DNA of 34,117 bases from Kitasatospora sp. DSM 101779 (GCF_025655475.1 NZ_JAHTIK010000001.1:2525125-2559241), one strand, 5' to 3'. Shown: positions 14,450-22,828, counted from the first letter of the stretch. Numbers and translations are program-made. Notes: a model not told the origin generated them from the sequence alone.

Positions 14450-16225
14450 ATGGAGCGTCCCTTCCCCACCGTCGCCGTGGTCGGCCTCGGCACCATGGGT
14501 GCCGGCGTCGCCGTGGCCGTCGCGAAGAGCGGCCGCCGGGTGCTCGGCATCGAGGCCGATGCCGACGCGGCGGGCCGGGCCCTCGCCCGGATCGAGGAGG
14601 CCACCGCGCACGCGGTGCAGCGCGAGCGGCTCACCGCCGAGGAGCGCACCGCGCTGCTCAACCTGATCACCGTCGGCGACCGGCTGGACGTCGCGGCCGA
14701 GGCCGACCTGGTGATCGAGGAGCTGCCCGAGCAGCTGGAGCTGAAGCGGGAGGTCTTCGCCGAGCTGGACCGGATCTGCCCGCCGGAGACGGTGCTCGCG
14801 ACCGGTACCACCGCGCTCTCGGTGACCCGGATCGCCGCCGCCACCGCCCGCCCCGAGCGGGTGCTCGGCCTGCACTTCTTCAACCCGGTGCACACCATGA
14901 AGCTGGTCGAGGTCGTCCGCACCGTGCTGACCTCGCCGCAGGCCGCCGAGGACGCCGCCGCCTTCGCCCGCGACCTGGGCAAGGAGCCGGTCGCGGCGGG
15001 CGACCGGGCCGGCTTCATCGTCAACGGCCTGCTCTTCGCCTACCTCAACCAGGCCGCCGCGATGTTCGAGTCGCGGTACGCCACCCGCGAGGACATCGAC
15101 GCCGCGATGCGGCTCGGCTGCGGCCTGCCGATGGGCCCGCTGGCCCTGCTCGACCTGATCGGCATCGACACCGCCCGCACCGTGCTGGAGGCGATGTACG
15201 AGCAGTCCAAGGACCGGCTGCACGCCCCGGCGCCGATCCTCGGCCAGCTGGCCGCGGCCGGCCTGCTCGGCCGCAAGTCCGGCCGCGGCTTCTACAGCTA
15301 CGAGGCGCCCGGGTCCTCCCGGGTGGTCGCCGAGGCCTCCGCCGCGGCCGGCACCCGGGTCGCGGGCCGGGCGGTCGGGAGCATCGGCGTCTGCGGCTCG
15401 GGCACCATGGCCACCGGCATCGTCGAGGTGTTCGCCAAGTCCGGCCTGCCCGTCCTGCTGGCGGCGCGCAGCCAGGAGAAGGCGGACCGCGCGAAGGCGC
15501 AGCTGGCCAAGTCGCTGGAGCGTTCGGTCTCCCGCGGCCGGCTGAGTGCCGAGGCGCGGGACGCGGCGCTGGCGCTGGTCACCCCGACCGGCAGCTACGC
15601 CGACCTGGCCGGGGTGGACCTGGTGGTCGAGGCGGTCGCCGAGGACCTGGAGGTCAAGCGCGAGCTGTTCGCCACCCTGGACAAGATCGTCAAGCCGGGT
15701 GCGGTGCTCGCCACCACCACCTCCAGCCTGCCGGTGATCAGCTGCGCGACCGCGACCTCGCGGCCGCAGGACGTGATCGGCATGCACTTCTTCAACCCGG
15801 CGCCGGCCATGAAGCTGGTCGAGGTGGTGTCCACGGTGCTCACCGCGCCGGACGTCACCGCCACCGTGCTGGAGCTCTGCTCGAAGGTGAAGAAGCACGC
15901 GGTGGAGTGCGGCGACCGGGCCGGCTTCATCGTCAACGCGCTGCTCTTCCCGTACCTGAACGACGCGGTGCGGATGCTGCAGGAGCACTACGCGACGGTG
16001 GACGACATCGACACCGCGATGAAGCTCGGCTGCGGCTACCCGATGGGCCCGTTCGAGCTGCTGGACGTGGTCGGCCTGGACGTCTCGCTGACCATCGAGC
16101 AGGTGCTGCACCAGGAGTTCCGCGAGCCCGGCCTGGCGGCCGCCCCGCTGCTGGAGCACCTGGTCGCGGCGGGCTGCCTGGGCCGCAAGACCGGCCGCGG
16201 CTTCCGCGACCACGCCCGGCGCTGA
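14450..16225 (+). CDS. tandem-duplicated 3-hydroxybutyryl-CoA dehydrogenase
   Basis: A 591-residue protein made of two complete 3-hydroxyacyl-CoA dehydrogenases (about 1-287 and 308-588), each with an NAD-binding domain and a helical dimer domain. Single-copy family members are about 285 residues. Copy 1 has GLGTMG at 12-17, HFFNP with His142 and the paired Glu154. Copy 2 has GSGTMATG at 316-323, His446 and Glu458. The active-site serine of the TSSL motif is present in copy 2 (Ser425) but is Thr121 in copy 1, where the motif reads TGTTAL. Expected reaction: acetoacetyl-CoA to 3-hydroxybutyryl-CoA, feeding crotonyl-CoA to the downstream Ccr. The ATG follows an AAGGAG site at about 14435. A single-gene unit ahead of the TetR gene. 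Confidence 0.88.
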   Translation: MERPFPTVAVVGLGTMGAGVAVAVAKSGRRVLGIEADADAAGRALARIEEATAHAVQRERLTAEERTALLNLITVGDRLDVAAEADLVIEELPEQLELKREVFAELDRICPPETVLATGTTALSVTRIAAATARPERVLGLHFFNPVHTMKLVEVVRTVLTSPQAAEDAAAFARDLGKEPVAAGDRAGFIVNGLLFAYLNQAAAMFESRYATREDIDAAMRLGCGLPMGPLALLDLIGIDTARTVLEAMYEQSKDRLHAPAPILGQLAAAGLLGRKSGRGFYSYEAPGSSRVVAEASAAAGTRVAGRAVGSIGVCGSGTMATGIVEVFAKSGLPVLLAARSQEKADRAKAQLAKSLERSVSRGRLSAEARDAALALVTPTGSYADLAGVDLVVEAVAEDLEVKRELFATLDKIVKPGAVLATTTSSLPVISCATATSRPQDVIGMHFFNPAPAMKLVEVVSTVLTAPDVTATVLELCSKVKKHAVECGDRAGFIVNALLFPYLNDAVRMLQEHYATVDDIDTAMKLGCGYPMGPFELLDVVGLDVSLTIEQVLHQEFREPGLAAAPLLEHLVAAGCLGRKTGRGFRDHARR

Positions 16226-16237
16226 CGCACCACGGGC

Positions 16238-16285
16238 CGTCCCGCTCCGACCCGTCCGCGACGGGCGGGGCGGGGCGCACGGCAC
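16238..16285 (+). terminator. hairpin region after the dehydrogenase gene
   Basis: CCCGTC-CGC-GACGGG (16251-16265) is a perfect small hairpin nested in further complementary G/C blocks (GCCGT at the start, ACGGC at the end). It begins soon after the stop at 16225 and probably ends transcription. Confidence 0.5.
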
Positions 16286-16492
16286 ATCCACGGACCGAAC
16301 GGCCGCCTCGCAGCAAGGAGTCGACATGAACACCGAGCCCGGAGGCAGACTGCCTCGGAGCAACGTCGCGCCGGCCGGCCGGCCGGCGTGGAACCAGGGT
16401 CCGCTGCCGCCCCGCTGGCCGCGGCCCGCCGTGCTGCCGCCGGCACCCCCGGTCCGCCGGGCGCGGGCGACCGGAGCGGCGCCCGGGGCGTG

Positions 16493-16498
16493 TAGCGT
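16493..16498 (+). promoter_or_regulatory. -10 element of a leaderless promoter (EMC TetR gene)
   Basis: TAGCGT lies exactly 7 nt before the ATG at 16506, and no Shine-Dalgarno precedes that ATG. The arrangement matches the other leaderless starts in this window. Confidence 0.5.
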
Positions 16499-16505
16499 TC
16501 CGGGC

Positions 16506-17411
16506 ATGGATCGGGAACAGTCATCCGCGCAGCAGCAGCCGCCCCGCGAACCGCTGGACGGCGCCCGCCCCGAGGGCGGCACCGGCGGCCGACGGGCCGC
16601 GGCGCAGCGTCGGCAGATGCGCCAGGAGCTGGCGTCGGCGGCGATGGACCTGTTCGCCAACCAGGGGTACGAGGAGACGACGGTCGATCAGATCGCCGCC
16701 GAGGCGGGCGTGGCGCGGCGGACATTCTTCCGCTACTTCCGCTCGAAGGAGGAGGCGATCTTCCCGGACCACGACGACACCCTGGTCCGGGTGGCCGACC
16801 TGCTGGCCAGCGCCGAGCCGGAGGAGCACCCGCTGGACGTGGTGTGCCGCGGCATCAAGGAGGTGCTGCGGATGTACGCCTCCACCCCGGGCGTCTCGGT
16901 GGCGCGCTACCAGCTGATCCGGCAGGTGCCGGCGCTGCGGGAGCGGGAGATCGCGGTGGTGGCCCGGTACGAGCGGCTGTTCACCCGGTACCTGCTGGGG
17001 CGCTTCGACGCGGCCGAGCAGATCCCGCCGGGGTGGCAGCGCGGCGGGGACGACGACTCGATGCTGGCCGAGGTGTCGGCGGCGGCCGTGGTGGCGGCCC
17101 ACAACCACGTGCTGCGGCGCTGGCTGCGGGCCGGCGGCCACGGCGACGTGGAGGCGCAGCTGGACCACTCCTTCGAGGTCATCCGGGGCACCTTCTGGGC
17201 GACCTCGCCGAGCGGCGTGCGACGCCGTGGCACTCTTGTGGCACCCAGTGCCAGTGGTGACACCGGGTCGGTGCTGGAGAGCACCGCGGTGAGCGCCCTG
17301 AGCGCCAGCCCGGGCGGTGAGGTGCTCATCACAGTGGCCCGCACCGACGCCCCGCTGGACCTCGTGCTGGACTCGATCAAGTCCGCCCTGGGTGCCGCCA
17401 AGTCGGCCTGA
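16506..17411 (+). CDS. TetR family regulator next to the ethylmalonyl-CoA genes
   Basis: A 301-residue TetR-type regulator, long for the family. Residues 1-36 are a polar, glutamine/glycine-rich arm. The helix-turn-helix is at about 40-85 (TTVDQIAAEAGVARRTFFRYFRSKEEAIF). The helical ligand domain ends near 235, and a serine/valine-rich tail follows. It lies between the dehydrogenase and ccr in the same direction, so it is the obvious candidate regulator of ccr; an acyl-CoA ligand would fit but is not shown. The start at 16506 is favoured by the leaderless -10. An in-frame ATG at 16326 has a good AAGGAG site but would add 60 residues of proline/arginine-rich sequence with no TetR likeness. A palindrome matching one in the ccr promoter lies inside its 3' coding region. 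Confidence 0.85.
   Translation: MDREQSSAQQQPPREPLDGARPEGGTGGRRAAAQRRQMRQELASAAMDLFANQGYEETTVDQIAAEAGVARRTFFRYFRSKEEAIFPDHDDTLVRVADLLASAEPEEHPLDVVCRGIKEVLRMYASTPGVSVARYQLIRQVPALREREIAVVARYERLFTRYLLGRFDAAEQIPPGWQRGGDDDSMLAEVSAAAVVAAHNHVLRRWLRAGGHGDVEAQLDHSFEVIRGTFWATSPSGVRRRGTLVAPSASGDTGSVLESTAVSALSASPGGEVLITVARTDAPLDLVLDSIKSALGAAKSA
17239..17253. promoter_or_regulatory. palindrome TGGCAC-N3-GTGCCA inside the TetR coding region
   Basis: TGGCACCCAGTGCCA has perfect 6-bp arms. The same arms with the same 3-nt spacing recur at 17553-17567 in the ccr promoter. A further TGGCAC-like half-site lies just upstream (GTGGCACTC). It may be a secondary operator. Confidence 0.5.
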
Positions 17412-17443
17412 TTCCCGGCGTTTCCGCAGTTCAACAGCGTTTC

Positions 17444-17477
17444 GAAGGCCCGTCCCGGACATCCGGGGCGGGCCTTC
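17444..17477 (+). terminator. terminator after the TetR gene
   Basis: GAAGGCCCG-T-CCCGGA pairs with TCCGGG-G-CGGGCCTTC, giving about 16 bp with one G-T pair and a tiny loop. It ends the TetR transcript 33 nt after its stop and isolates ccr transcription. Confidence 0.8.
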
Positions 17478-17531
17478 GCGCATACCGCACCGGGCGCACC
17501 TCGAACAGCGATCCACATCACTCGAACTGAT

Positions 17532-17574
17532 GACACCCGGTGTCTTTACGAGTGGCACAGGGTGCCATTACCTT
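17532..17574 (+). promoter_or_regulatory. candidate ccr promoter with embedded operator
   Basis: TTACGA (17546-17551) and TACCTT (17569-17574) are 17 nt apart and could be -35 and -10. The palindrome TGGCACAGGGTGCCA (17553-17567) fills almost the whole spacer, and a second palindrome GACACCCGGTGTC lies just upstream at 17532-17544. A repressor on this site would directly exclude RNA polymerase. The following leader to the ccr ATG is about 200 nt and has no other clear structure. Confidence 0.55.
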
Positions 17575-17784
17575 GTTACCCACCAGTCGCGGCGCCGCGG
17601 CTCCCCACCTCGGCGCGCCGTGTCCGGCGTCCCCACACCTCGGGGGCAATCACGACTTCGGCGACACCACATCCGTCGCAGACCGTCGGCCCAATCCCAC
17701 CCAGACCCTCAGCGAAGCCGGTGTCCGCTCCCGGCTCCCCCAGACGCCCTGTGCCCTCACACAGGTACGCCTTCGGAGGCAGCC

Positions 17785-19122
17785 ATGAACGAAATCCTCG
17801 ACGCGATCCTCAGCTCCGACAGCACCCCGGCGGACTTCGCCGCGATCAAGCTGCCGGAGTCCTACCGGGCGGTGACGCTCCACAAGGACGAGGAGCAGAT
17901 GTTCGCCGGCCTCGCCAGCCGCGACAAGGACCCCCGCAAGTCCCTCCACCTGGACGAGGTCCCCCTCCCCGAGCTCGGCCCGGGCGAGGCCCTGGTCGCC
18001 GTCATGGCGAGCTCCGTCAACTACAACACCGTGTGGAGCTCGATCTTCGAGCCGGTCTCCACCTTCGGTTTCCTGGAGCGCTACGGCCGCCTGTCGCCGC
18101 TGACCAAGCGCCACGACCTGCCGCACCACATCCTCGGCTCGGACCTCGCGGGCGTCGTCCTGCGCACCGGCGCCGGCGTCAACGCCTGGAAGCCCGGCGA
18201 CGAGGTCGTCGCGCACTGCCTCTCGGTCGAGCTGGAGTCCCCGGACGGCCACAACGACACGATGATGGACCCGGAGCAGCGCATCTGGGGCTTCGAGACC
18301 AACTTCGGCGGCCTCGCCGAGATCGCCCTGGTCAAGACCAACCAGCTGCTGCCCAAGCCGAAGCACCTCACCTGGGAGGAGGCCGCCTCCCCGGGTCTGG
18401 TCAACTCCACCGCCTACCGCCAGCTGGTGTCGCAGAACGGCGCCGGCATGAAGCAGGGCGACAACGTGCTGATCTGGGGCGCCAGCGGCGGCCTCGGCTC
18501 CTACGCCACCCAGTACGCCCTGGCCGGCGGCGCCACCCCGATCTGCGTGGTCTCCAGCGAGTCCAAGGCCGAGATCTGCCGCGCCATGGGCGCCGAGGCG
18601 ATCATCGACCGCTCCGCCGAGGGCTTCAAGTTCTGGAAGGACGAGCACACCCAGGACCCGCGCGAGTGGAAGCGCCTGGGCAGCAAGATCCGCGAGTTCA
18701 CCGGCGGCGAGGACGTGGACATCGTCTTCGAGCACCCGGGCCGCGAGACCTTCGGCGCCTCGGTCTACGTCACCCGCAAGGGCGGCACCATCGTCACCTG
18801 CGCCTCGACCTCCGGCTACATGCACCAGTACGACAACCGCTACCTGTGGATGTCGCTGAAGCGCATCGTCGGTTCGCACTTCGCCAACTACCGCGAGGCG
18901 TTCGAGGCCAACCGCCTGGTCGCCAAGGGCAAGATCCACCCGACCCTCTCCAAGGTCTACTCCCTGGACGAGACCGGCCAGGCCGCCCTCGACGTGCACC
19001 ACAACAAGCACCAGGGCAAGGTCGGCGTGCTCTGCCTGGCCCCCGAGGAGGGCATGGGCGTCCGCGACCACGAGCTGCGTGCCAAGCACCTGCCGGCGAT
19101 CAACCGCTTCCGGGACATCTGA
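17785..19122 (+). CDS. ccr: crotonyl-CoA carboxylase/reductase
   Basis: A 445-residue zinc-independent MDR-family enzyme that reduces crotonyl-CoA with NADPH and fixes CO2, giving (2S)-ethylmalonyl-CoA, the committed step of the ethylmalonyl-CoA pathway and a source of polyketide extender units. The CO2-pocket residues known for the Kitasatospora setae enzyme are all present at the same numbers: Asn81, Phe170, Glu171 and His365. The NADPH-binding loop reads WGASGGLGSYATQYA at 231-245. FEHPGRETFGASVYVTRKGG marks the Ccr subgroup. Length is normal. The ATG at 17785 follows a GGAGG site by 6 nt. The stop overlaps the mutase start by one base (TGATG), so the two are translationally coupled. Probably controlled by the upstream TetR protein. 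Confidence 0.96.
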   Translation: MNEILDAILSSDSTPADFAAIKLPESYRAVTLHKDEEQMFAGLASRDKDPRKSLHLDEVPLPELGPGEALVAVMASSVNYNTVWSSIFEPVSTFGFLERYGRLSPLTKRHDLPHHILGSDLAGVVLRTGAGVNAWKPGDEVVAHCLSVELESPDGHNDTMMDPEQRIWGFETNFGGLAEIALVKTNQLLPKPKHLTWEEAASPGLVNSTAYRQLVSQNGAGMKQGDNVLIWGASGGLGSYATQYALAGGATPICVVSSESKAEICRAMGAEAIIDRSAEGFKFWKDEHTQDPREWKRLGSKIREFTGGEDVDIVFEHPGRETFGASVYVTRKGGTIVTCASTSGYMHQYDNRYLWMSLKRIVGSHFANYREAFEANRLVAKGKIHPTLSKVYSLDETGQAALDVHHNKHQGKVGVLCLAPEEGMGVRDHELRAKHLPAINRFRDI

Positions 19123-21146
19123 TGGCAGATCGCGACCGTCCGTGGCTGATGCGGACCTACGCCGGACACTCCACCGCGAGCGACTCCAACGCGCTCTACC
19201 GGCGGAACCTGGCGAAGGGTCAGACGGGCCTGTCCGTCGCCTTCGACCTGCCCACGCAGACGGGCTACGACTCGGACCACGTCCTCGCCCGCGGCGAGGT
19301 CGGCCGGGTCGGCGTCCCGGTGGGCCACGTCGGCGACATGCGCACCCTGTTCGACGGCATCCCGCTCGAGCAGACCAACACCTCCATGACGATCAACGCC
19401 ACCGCGATGTGGCTGCTGGCGCTCTACCAGGTGGTCGCCGAGGAGCAGGGCGCGGACATCGCCAAGCTCACCGGCACCACCCAGAACGACATCGTCAAGG
19501 AGTACTTGTCGCGCGGGACGCACGTCTTCCCGCCCGGTCCGTCCGTCCGGCTGATCACCGACATGATCGCCTACACGGTCGCGAACATCCCCAAGTGGAA
19601 CCCGATCAACATCTGCAGCTACCACCTGCAGGAGGCCGGGGCCACCCCCGTCCAGGAGATCGCGTACTCGATGTGCACCGCGATCGCCGTCCTCGACGCC
19701 GTCCGCGACTCCGGCCAGGTGCCGGCCGAGCGGATGGGCGAGGTCGTCGGCCGGATCTCCTTCTTCGTGAACGCGGGCGTCCGCTTCGTCGAGGAGATGT
19801 GCAAGATGCGGGCCTTCTCCCGGCTGTGGGAGAAGGTCACCCGCGAGCGCTACGGCATCGAGGACGCCAAGCAGCGCCGGTTCCGCTACGGCGTACAGGT
19901 GAACTCGCTGGGCCTCACCGAGGCCCAGCCGGAGAACAACGTCCAGCGCATCGTGCTGGAGATGCTCGCCGTCACCCTCTCCAAGGACGCCCGCGCCCGC
20001 GCCGTCCAGCTGCCCGCGTGGAACGAGGCCCTGGGCCTCCCCCGCCCGTGGGACCAGCAGTGGTCGCTGCGCATCCAGCAGGTGCTCGCCTACGAGTCCG
20101 ACCTGCTCGAGTACGGCGACATCTTCAACGGCTCCACGGTGATCGAGGCCAAGACCGACGAGCTGCTCGCCGGCGCCGAGGCCGAGATCGCCAAGGTGCT
20201 GGAGATGGGCGGGGTCATCCCGGCCGTCGAGTCCGGCTACCTCAAGTCCAACCTGGTCGCCTCGCACGCGGCCCGGCGCGCCCGGATCGAGGCCGGCGAG
20301 GACAAGATCGTCGGGGTGAACTGCTTCGACACCACCGAGGAGAGCCCGCTCACCGCGGACCTCGACACCGCGATCATGGTGGTGGACCCGGCCTCCGAGC
20401 GCTCCGTGCTCGCCGGCCTGGAGAAGTGGCGCGCCGGGCGCGACGAGGCGGCCGCCCAGACCGCCCTGGAGCAGCTCAAGGCCACCGCCGCGACCACCGA
20501 CAACCTCATGCAGGCCACCCTCGCCTGCGCCCGCGCCGGCGTGACCACCGGCGAGTGGGCCTTCGCCCTGCGCGAGGTCTTCGGCGAGTACCGCGCCCCC
20601 ACCGGCGTGGGCGGCGCCCCGGTCGCGGTGGCGGCCGAGGCCGGCGGCGAGCTCGCCGCCGTCCGCGAGGCGGTCGCCGCGACGGCCGCCGAGCTCGGCA
20701 CCGGCAAGCTCCGCCTGCTGGTGGGCAAGCCTGGCCTCGACGGGCACTCCAACGGCGCCGAGCAGATCGCCGTCCGGGCCCGCGACGCCGGCTTCGAGGT
20801 GGTCTACCAGGGCATCCGGCTCACCCCGGAGCAGATCGTCTCCGCGGCCGTCGCCGAGGACGTGCACTGCGTGGGTCTGTCCATCCTCTCGGGCGCCCAC
20901 CCCGAGCTGGTGCCCGACGTCCTGCAGCGGCTGCGCCGTGCCGGGGTGGAGGATGTGCCCGTGATCGTCGGTGGCATCATCCCCGCTGCGGACGCCGAGG
21001 CCCTCAAGGCCGCCGGTGTCGCCGCGGTCTTCACCCCGAAGGACTTCGGCATCACCACCATCATCGGCCGGATCGTGGACGAGATCCGGCTGGCCAACAG
21101 GCTCCAGCCGTGGGCCGCGGCGCCGCACACGACCGCGACCAGCTGA
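19122..21146 (+). CDS. ecm: ethylmalonyl-CoA mutase, B12-dependent
   Basis: A 674-residue adenosylcobalamin-dependent acyl-CoA mutase (also called meaA). The N-terminal TIM-barrel half (about 1-510) has the family patterns GLSVAFDLPTQTGYDSD, TNTSMTINATA and GTTQNDIVKEY. The C-terminal B12-binding domain starts near 533, with the lower-axial-ligand motif D540-x-H542-x-x-G545, then LSILSGAH and VIVGGIIP. It converts (2R)-ethylmalonyl-CoA to (2S)-methylsuccinyl-CoA. Methylmalonyl-CoA mutase large chains are about 50 residues longer, and isobutyryl-CoA mutase large subunits lack the fused B12 domain, so length plus the coupled ccr gene point to ethylmalonyl-CoA mutase. The ATG shares its A with the ccr stop. 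No GTPase chaperone (MeaB) gene is nearby. Confidence 0.93.
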   Translation: MADRDRPWLMRTYAGHSTASDSNALYRRNLAKGQTGLSVAFDLPTQTGYDSDHVLARGEVGRVGVPVGHVGDMRTLFDGIPLEQTNTSMTINATAMWLLALYQVVAEEQGADIAKLTGTTQNDIVKEYLSRGTHVFPPGPSVRLITDMIAYTVANIPKWNPINICSYHLQEAGATPVQEIAYSMCTAIAVLDAVRDSGQVPAERMGEVVGRISFFVNAGVRFVEEMCKMRAFSRLWEKVTRERYGIEDAKQRRFRYGVQVNSLGLTEAQPENNVQRIVLEMLAVTLSKDARARAVQLPAWNEALGLPRPWDQQWSLRIQQVLAYESDLLEYGDIFNGSTVIEAKTDELLAGAEAEIAKVLEMGGVIPAVESGYLKSNLVASHAARRARIEAGEDKIVGVNCFDTTEESPLTADLDTAIMVVDPASERSVLAGLEKWRAGRDEAAAQTALEQLKATAATTDNLMQATLACARAGVTTGEWAFALREVFGEYRAPTGVGGAPVAVAAEAGGELAAVREAVAATAAELGTGKLRLLVGKPGLDGHSNGAEQIAVRARDAGFEVVYQGIRLTPEQIVSAAVAEDVHCVGLSILSGAHPELVPDVLQRLRRAGVEDVPVIVGGIIPAADAEALKAAGVAAVFTPKDFGITTIIGRIVDEIRLANRLQPWAAAPHTTATS

Positions 21147-21168
21147 CCGGGAAGGAATCACCACCCTC

Positions 21169-22131
21169 ATGACCACCGTCAACCGCCTCCGGCCGCGCCG
21201 CTCCTGCCTGGCCGTGCCCGGCAGCAACCCGCGCTTCCTGGAGAAGGCCCAGGGCCTGCCCGCCGACCAGGTCTTCCTCGACCTCGAGGACGCCTGTGCC
21301 CCGCTGGTCAAGGAGAGCGCCCGGCACAACATCGTCGACGCCCTCAACAACGGCGACTGGGGCAACAAGACCAAGGTCGTCCGCGTCAACGACTGGACGA
21401 CGCACTGGACGTACCGCGACGTCATCACCGTCGTCGAGGGCGCCGGCCCGAACCTCGACTGCATCATGCTGCCGAAGGTCCAGGACGCCGAGCAGGTGAA
21501 GGCCCTCGACCTGCTGCTCACCCAGATCGAGAAGACCATGGGCTTCGAGGTCGGCAAGATCGGCATCGAGGCGCAGATCGAGAACGCCAAGGGCCTGATC
21601 AACGTCGACTCGATCGCGACCGCCTCGCCCCGGCTGGAGACCATCATCTTCGGCCCGGCCGACTTCATGGCCTCGATCAACATGAAGTCGCTGGTCGTCG
21701 GCGAGCAGCCGCCCGGCTACGACGCGGACGCGTACCACTACATCCTGATGCGCATCCTGATGGCCGCCCGCGCCAACGACCTGCAGGCCATCGACGGCCC
21801 CTACCTGCAGATCCGCAACGCCGACGGCTACAAGGCGGTCGCCCGCCGCGCCGCCGCCCTCGGCTTCGACGGCAAGTGGGTGCTCCACCCGGACCAGGTC
21901 GCCGCCGCGAACGAGATCTTCTCGCCCTCGCAGGAGGACTACGACCACGCCGAGCTGATCCTCGACGCCTACGACTGGTGCACCTCGGAGGCGGGCGGCG
22001 CCAAGGGCTCCGCGATGCTCGGCGACGAGATGATCGACGAGGCCAGCCGCAAGATGGCCCTGGTCATCGCCGGCAAGGGCCGCGCCGCCGGCATGGAGCG
22101 CACCAGCAAGTTCGAGCCCCCGCAGGCCTGA
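21169..22131 (+). CDS. HpcH/HpaI (CitE-like) lyase, beta-methylmalyl-CoA/malyl-CoA lyase
   Basis: A 320-residue CitE-like TIM-barrel lyase. Landmarks: RRSCLAVPGSNPRFLEKA at the start (CoA-phosphate site), DLEDACAP (magnesium-site acidic pair), IEAQIENAKGLINV (metal-binding Glu) and FGPADFMASI (metal-binding Asp); WVLHPDQV follows. In the ethylmalonyl-CoA pathway this enzyme (Mcl1) cleaves (2R,3S)-beta-methylmalyl-CoA to glyoxylate and propionyl-CoA, and can make or cleave malyl-CoA. The ATG at 21169 lies 22 nt after the mutase stop with GGGAAGGA upstream, at slightly long spacing. Position in the cluster makes the role clear; the alternative CitE-like or malate-synthase-like activities of the family cannot be excluded by sequence alone. 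Confidence 0.88.
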   Translation: MTTVNRLRPRRSCLAVPGSNPRFLEKAQGLPADQVFLDLEDACAPLVKESARHNIVDALNNGDWGNKTKVVRVNDWTTHWTYRDVITVVEGAGPNLDCIMLPKVQDAEQVKALDLLLTQIEKTMGFEVGKIGIEAQIENAKGLINVDSIATASPRLETIIFGPADFMASINMKSLVVGEQPPGYDADAYHYILMRILMAARANDLQAIDGPYLQIRNADGYKAVARRAAALGFDGKWVLHPDQVAAANEIFSPSQEDYDHAELILDAYDWCTSEAGGAKGSAMLGDEMIDEASRKMALVIAGKGRAAGMERTSKFEPPQA

Positions 22132-22171
22132 CCCGCTCTCCTCCCTTCTGAGGCTTCCTAAGGACACTCCC

Positions 22172-22675
22172 ATGCAGTTCGGACGCACCTACGAAGAGTT
22201 CGAGGTCGGCGCGGTCTACAAGCACTGGCCCGGCAAGACGGTCACCGAGTACGACGACCACCTCTTCTGCCTGCTCACCATGAACCACCACCCGCTCCAC
22301 ATGGACATCAACTATGCGGAGAACACGACGGACTTCGGCAAGAACGTCGTCGTGGGCAACTACATCTACTCCCTGCTGCTCGGCATGTCCGTCCCGGACG
22401 TCTCCGGCAAGGCGATCGCCAACCTGGAGATCGAGTCGCTGCGCCACGTCGCCCCGACCTTCCACGGTGACACGATCTACGGCGAGACGACCGTCCTCGA
22501 CAAGTGGCCGTCCAAGTCCAAGGACGACCGCGGCATCGTCTACGTCGAGACCAAGGGCTACAAGCAGGACGGCACGGTCGTCTGCATCTTCCGCCGCAAG
22601 GTGATGGTGCCGACCGAGACGTACATCAAGGAGCGCGGCGGCGAGCAGCCCGGCCGCCCGACTCCCGCTTCCTGA
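22172..22675 (+). CDS. MaoC family hydratase, probable mesaconyl-CoA hydratase
   Basis: A 167-residue single hot-dog-fold hydratase. The MaoC/hydratase-2 active-site region reads LTMNHHPLHMDINYAENTTDFGKNVVVGNYIYSLLLGMSV, with the catalytic Asp/His set and the helix that follows. It would hydrate mesaconyl-C1-CoA to beta-methylmalyl-CoA, the substrate of the lyase encoded just upstream. As I recall, the proteobacterial enzyme Mch is about twice this size with two hot-dog domains, so this is the short actinomycete form, probably acting as a dimer. The ATG at 22172 lies 40 nt after the lyase stop with TAAGGA upstream. The assignment rests on family plus position. Confidence 0.85.
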   Translation: MQFGRTYEEFEVGAVYKHWPGKTVTEYDDHLFCLLTMNHHPLHMDINYAENTTDFGKNVVVGNYIYSLLLGMSVPDVSGKAIANLEIESLRHVAPTFHGDTIYGETTVLDKWPSKSKDDRGIVYVETKGYKQDGTVVCIFRRKVMVPTETYIKERGGEQPGRPTPAS

Positions 22676-22722
22676 GACCCCGGACGGGTAGGCCGCCGTC
22701 ATCGGCCTCACCCCACCCGGCC

Positions 22723-22762
22723 CGGGGGCCCTGCTGCCGCAGCCACGCCGGCAGGGCCCCCG
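22723..22762 (+). terminator. intra-operon hairpin between hydratase and dehydrogenase genes
   Basis: CGGGGGCCCTGC pairs perfectly (12 bp) with GCAGGGCCCCCG across 16 nt, in the 153-nt gap between two pathway genes that point the same way. It could be a full terminator, with a separate promoter for the dehydrogenase gene, or a partial terminator or processing site. Confidence 0.5.
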
Positions 22763-22828
22763 ACAACGACTTCCGTGCTCTGCCACGACCTCCCCCCACC
22801 CTCACGCCTTTAGATAGGGAGCCGCGCG

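Noticed and set aside
17540..17788. An 82-codon open frame in the ccr leader that ends on the ccr ATG
   Set aside because: The GTG start lies inside the predicted promoter, there is no ribosome-binding site, and the translation shows no domain or coding-like bias. A leader peptide cannot be excluded but is unsupported.
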